Below, piece by piece: positions 63,278-64,000 of a DNA stretch of 64,000 nt (positions are counted from its first letter, which is position 1; every line of letters begins with the position of its first letter). The translations under genes were made by a program, and so were the position numbers. Source of the stretch: Todiramphus chloris collaris (lineage: Eukaryota > Chordata > Aves > Coraciiformes > Alcedinidae). The stretch covers positions 13,532,057-13,596,056 of the forward strand of contig JANVCC010000076.1 of assembly GCA_025345505.1 (NCBI GenBank). The letters run 5' to 3'. The notes under the pieces are model-generated. The model did not search any database and had not been told where the DNA came from. It was given only the letters and a program-made list of their open reading frames with translations.

Positions 63278-64000
63278 AGGGATGAGAGTTGTGGTCAATG
63301 GGGCAGAGACTAGTTGGAGGCCTGTATCTAGTGGAGTCCCTCAGGGGTCAGTACTGGGGCCAGTACTATTCAGTATAGTCATCAGTGACCTAAATGAGGG
63401 AACAGAGAGCACTGTCTGCAAGTTTGCTGATGATACAAGACTGGGAGGAGTGGCTGACACACCAGAAGGATGTGCTGCCATTTAGTGAGACCTGGACAGG
63501 TGGAGAGTTGGATGACCATGAGCCAGCAATGTGCCCTTGTGGCCAAGAAGGCCAGTGGCATCCTGGGGTGTGTTAGAAGGGGTGTGGTTAGTAGGTCAAG
63601 ACAGGTTCTCCTCCCCCTCTACTCTGCCCTAGTGAGACTGCGTCCATTTCTGAGCCCCTCAGTTGAAGGACAGGGAACTCTTTGAAAGAGTCCAGTGCAG
63701 AGCCACAAAGATGATTAAGGGAGTGGAGCATCTCCCTTATGGTGAAAGGCTGAGGGAGCTGGGTCTCTTTAGCTTGGAGGAGACTGAGGGGTGACCTCAT
63801 TAATGTTTATAAATATGTAAAGGGTGAGTGTCAGGAGGATGGAGCCAGGCTCTTCTCTGGTATGTCCAATGATAGGACAAGGGGCAACGGGTGTGAGCTG
63901 GAGCATAAGAGGTTACACAGAAACATGAGGAAAAAATTTTTCAGTGTGATGGTGACAGAGCTCTGGAACAGGCTGCCCAGAGGGGCTGTGGAGTCTCCTC
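63278..64000 (+). mobile_element. CR1 LINE fragment with internal deletion, runs off window
   Basis: The + frames contain CR1 RT motifs: '[20 protein letters not shown]', '[20 protein letters not shown]' and '[15 protein letters not shown]'. After a jump at about 63480-63515 the sequence resumes much further along the ORF with 'HEPAMCPCGQEGQWHPGVC'-type sequence (out of frame) and continues through 'ggtgacctcattaatgttta' to 'gaacaggctgcccag' at the window end. Roughly 100-150 codons of the usual ORF2 are missing between, so the copy is internally deleted as well as 5'-truncated. Confidence 0.93.

Larger units (their letters stand above)
59069..64000 (+). other. GLRB: GLRB intron 8 (runs off window)
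   Basis: I looked for the next exon, which should begin 'IFSVLSL' (TM2), and found nothing like it before base 64000, so this intron is at least 4.9 kb. From 60.1 kb onward it has collected several CR1 LINE fragments, all in the sense direction of GLRB (listed separately). Confidence 0.9.

Noticed and set aside
59069-64000. Search for GLRB exon 9 (TM2, 'IFSVLSLASEC')
   Set aside because: No sequence encoding this motif after an AG acceptor was found, so the exon lies outside the window.

Overview
The window looks like a bird chromosome. It has many CR1 LINE fragments, avian-type endogenous retrovirus (ERV) and LTR sequence, an AT-rich background, and a single-copy vertebrate gene spread over large introns. 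The one host gene I can support is GLRB, the glycine receptor beta subunit, on the + strand. Its first seven coding exons can be placed to the base, with consistent phases and GT/AG splice sites. Residue numbers match human GLRB as I recall it (for example Cys183/Cys197 and Cys243/Cys255). Translation starts at 30478. The last exon in the window stops at Gly302, at the start of TM2, so the rest of the gene lies beyond base 64000.

Layout. Bases 1-16200 are gene-free sequence upstream of GLRB, with two small CR1 scraps and simple repeats. Bases 16.2-23.7 kb form a retroelement cluster: an unclassified GC-rich stretch, a broken class II (beta/alpha-like) ERV on the minus strand with its 3' LTR (16687-20768), a CR1 fragment joined directly to it (20764-21640), an LTR-like segment with a possible primer-binding site on the minus strand (about 21713-22077), and a probable solo LTR on the + strand (about 23188-23694). 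Bases 23.7-28.5 kb hold no gene I can see. Bases 28.55-29.62 kb are the GLRB CpG island, interrupted by a 100-N assembly gap, and they contain a near-consensus RE1 (REST/NRSF) site. Bases 30446-59068 hold GLRB coding exons 2-8. Bases 59.1-64 kb are intron 8, which has collected several sense-oriented CR1 copies.

Function. GLRB is the structural and anchoring subunit of inhibitory glycine receptors. The window encodes the signal peptide, the extracellular ligand-binding domain, the Cys-loop and TM1. The RE1 site in the CpG island fits neuron-restricted expression. I found no tRNA, rRNA, CRISPR or bacterial-type system, and no convincing undescribed system. The most useful observations are the RE1 site, the repeat structures and gap in the promoter, the ERV/CR1 composite junction, and the sense-oriented LTR about 5 kb upstream of the promoter.
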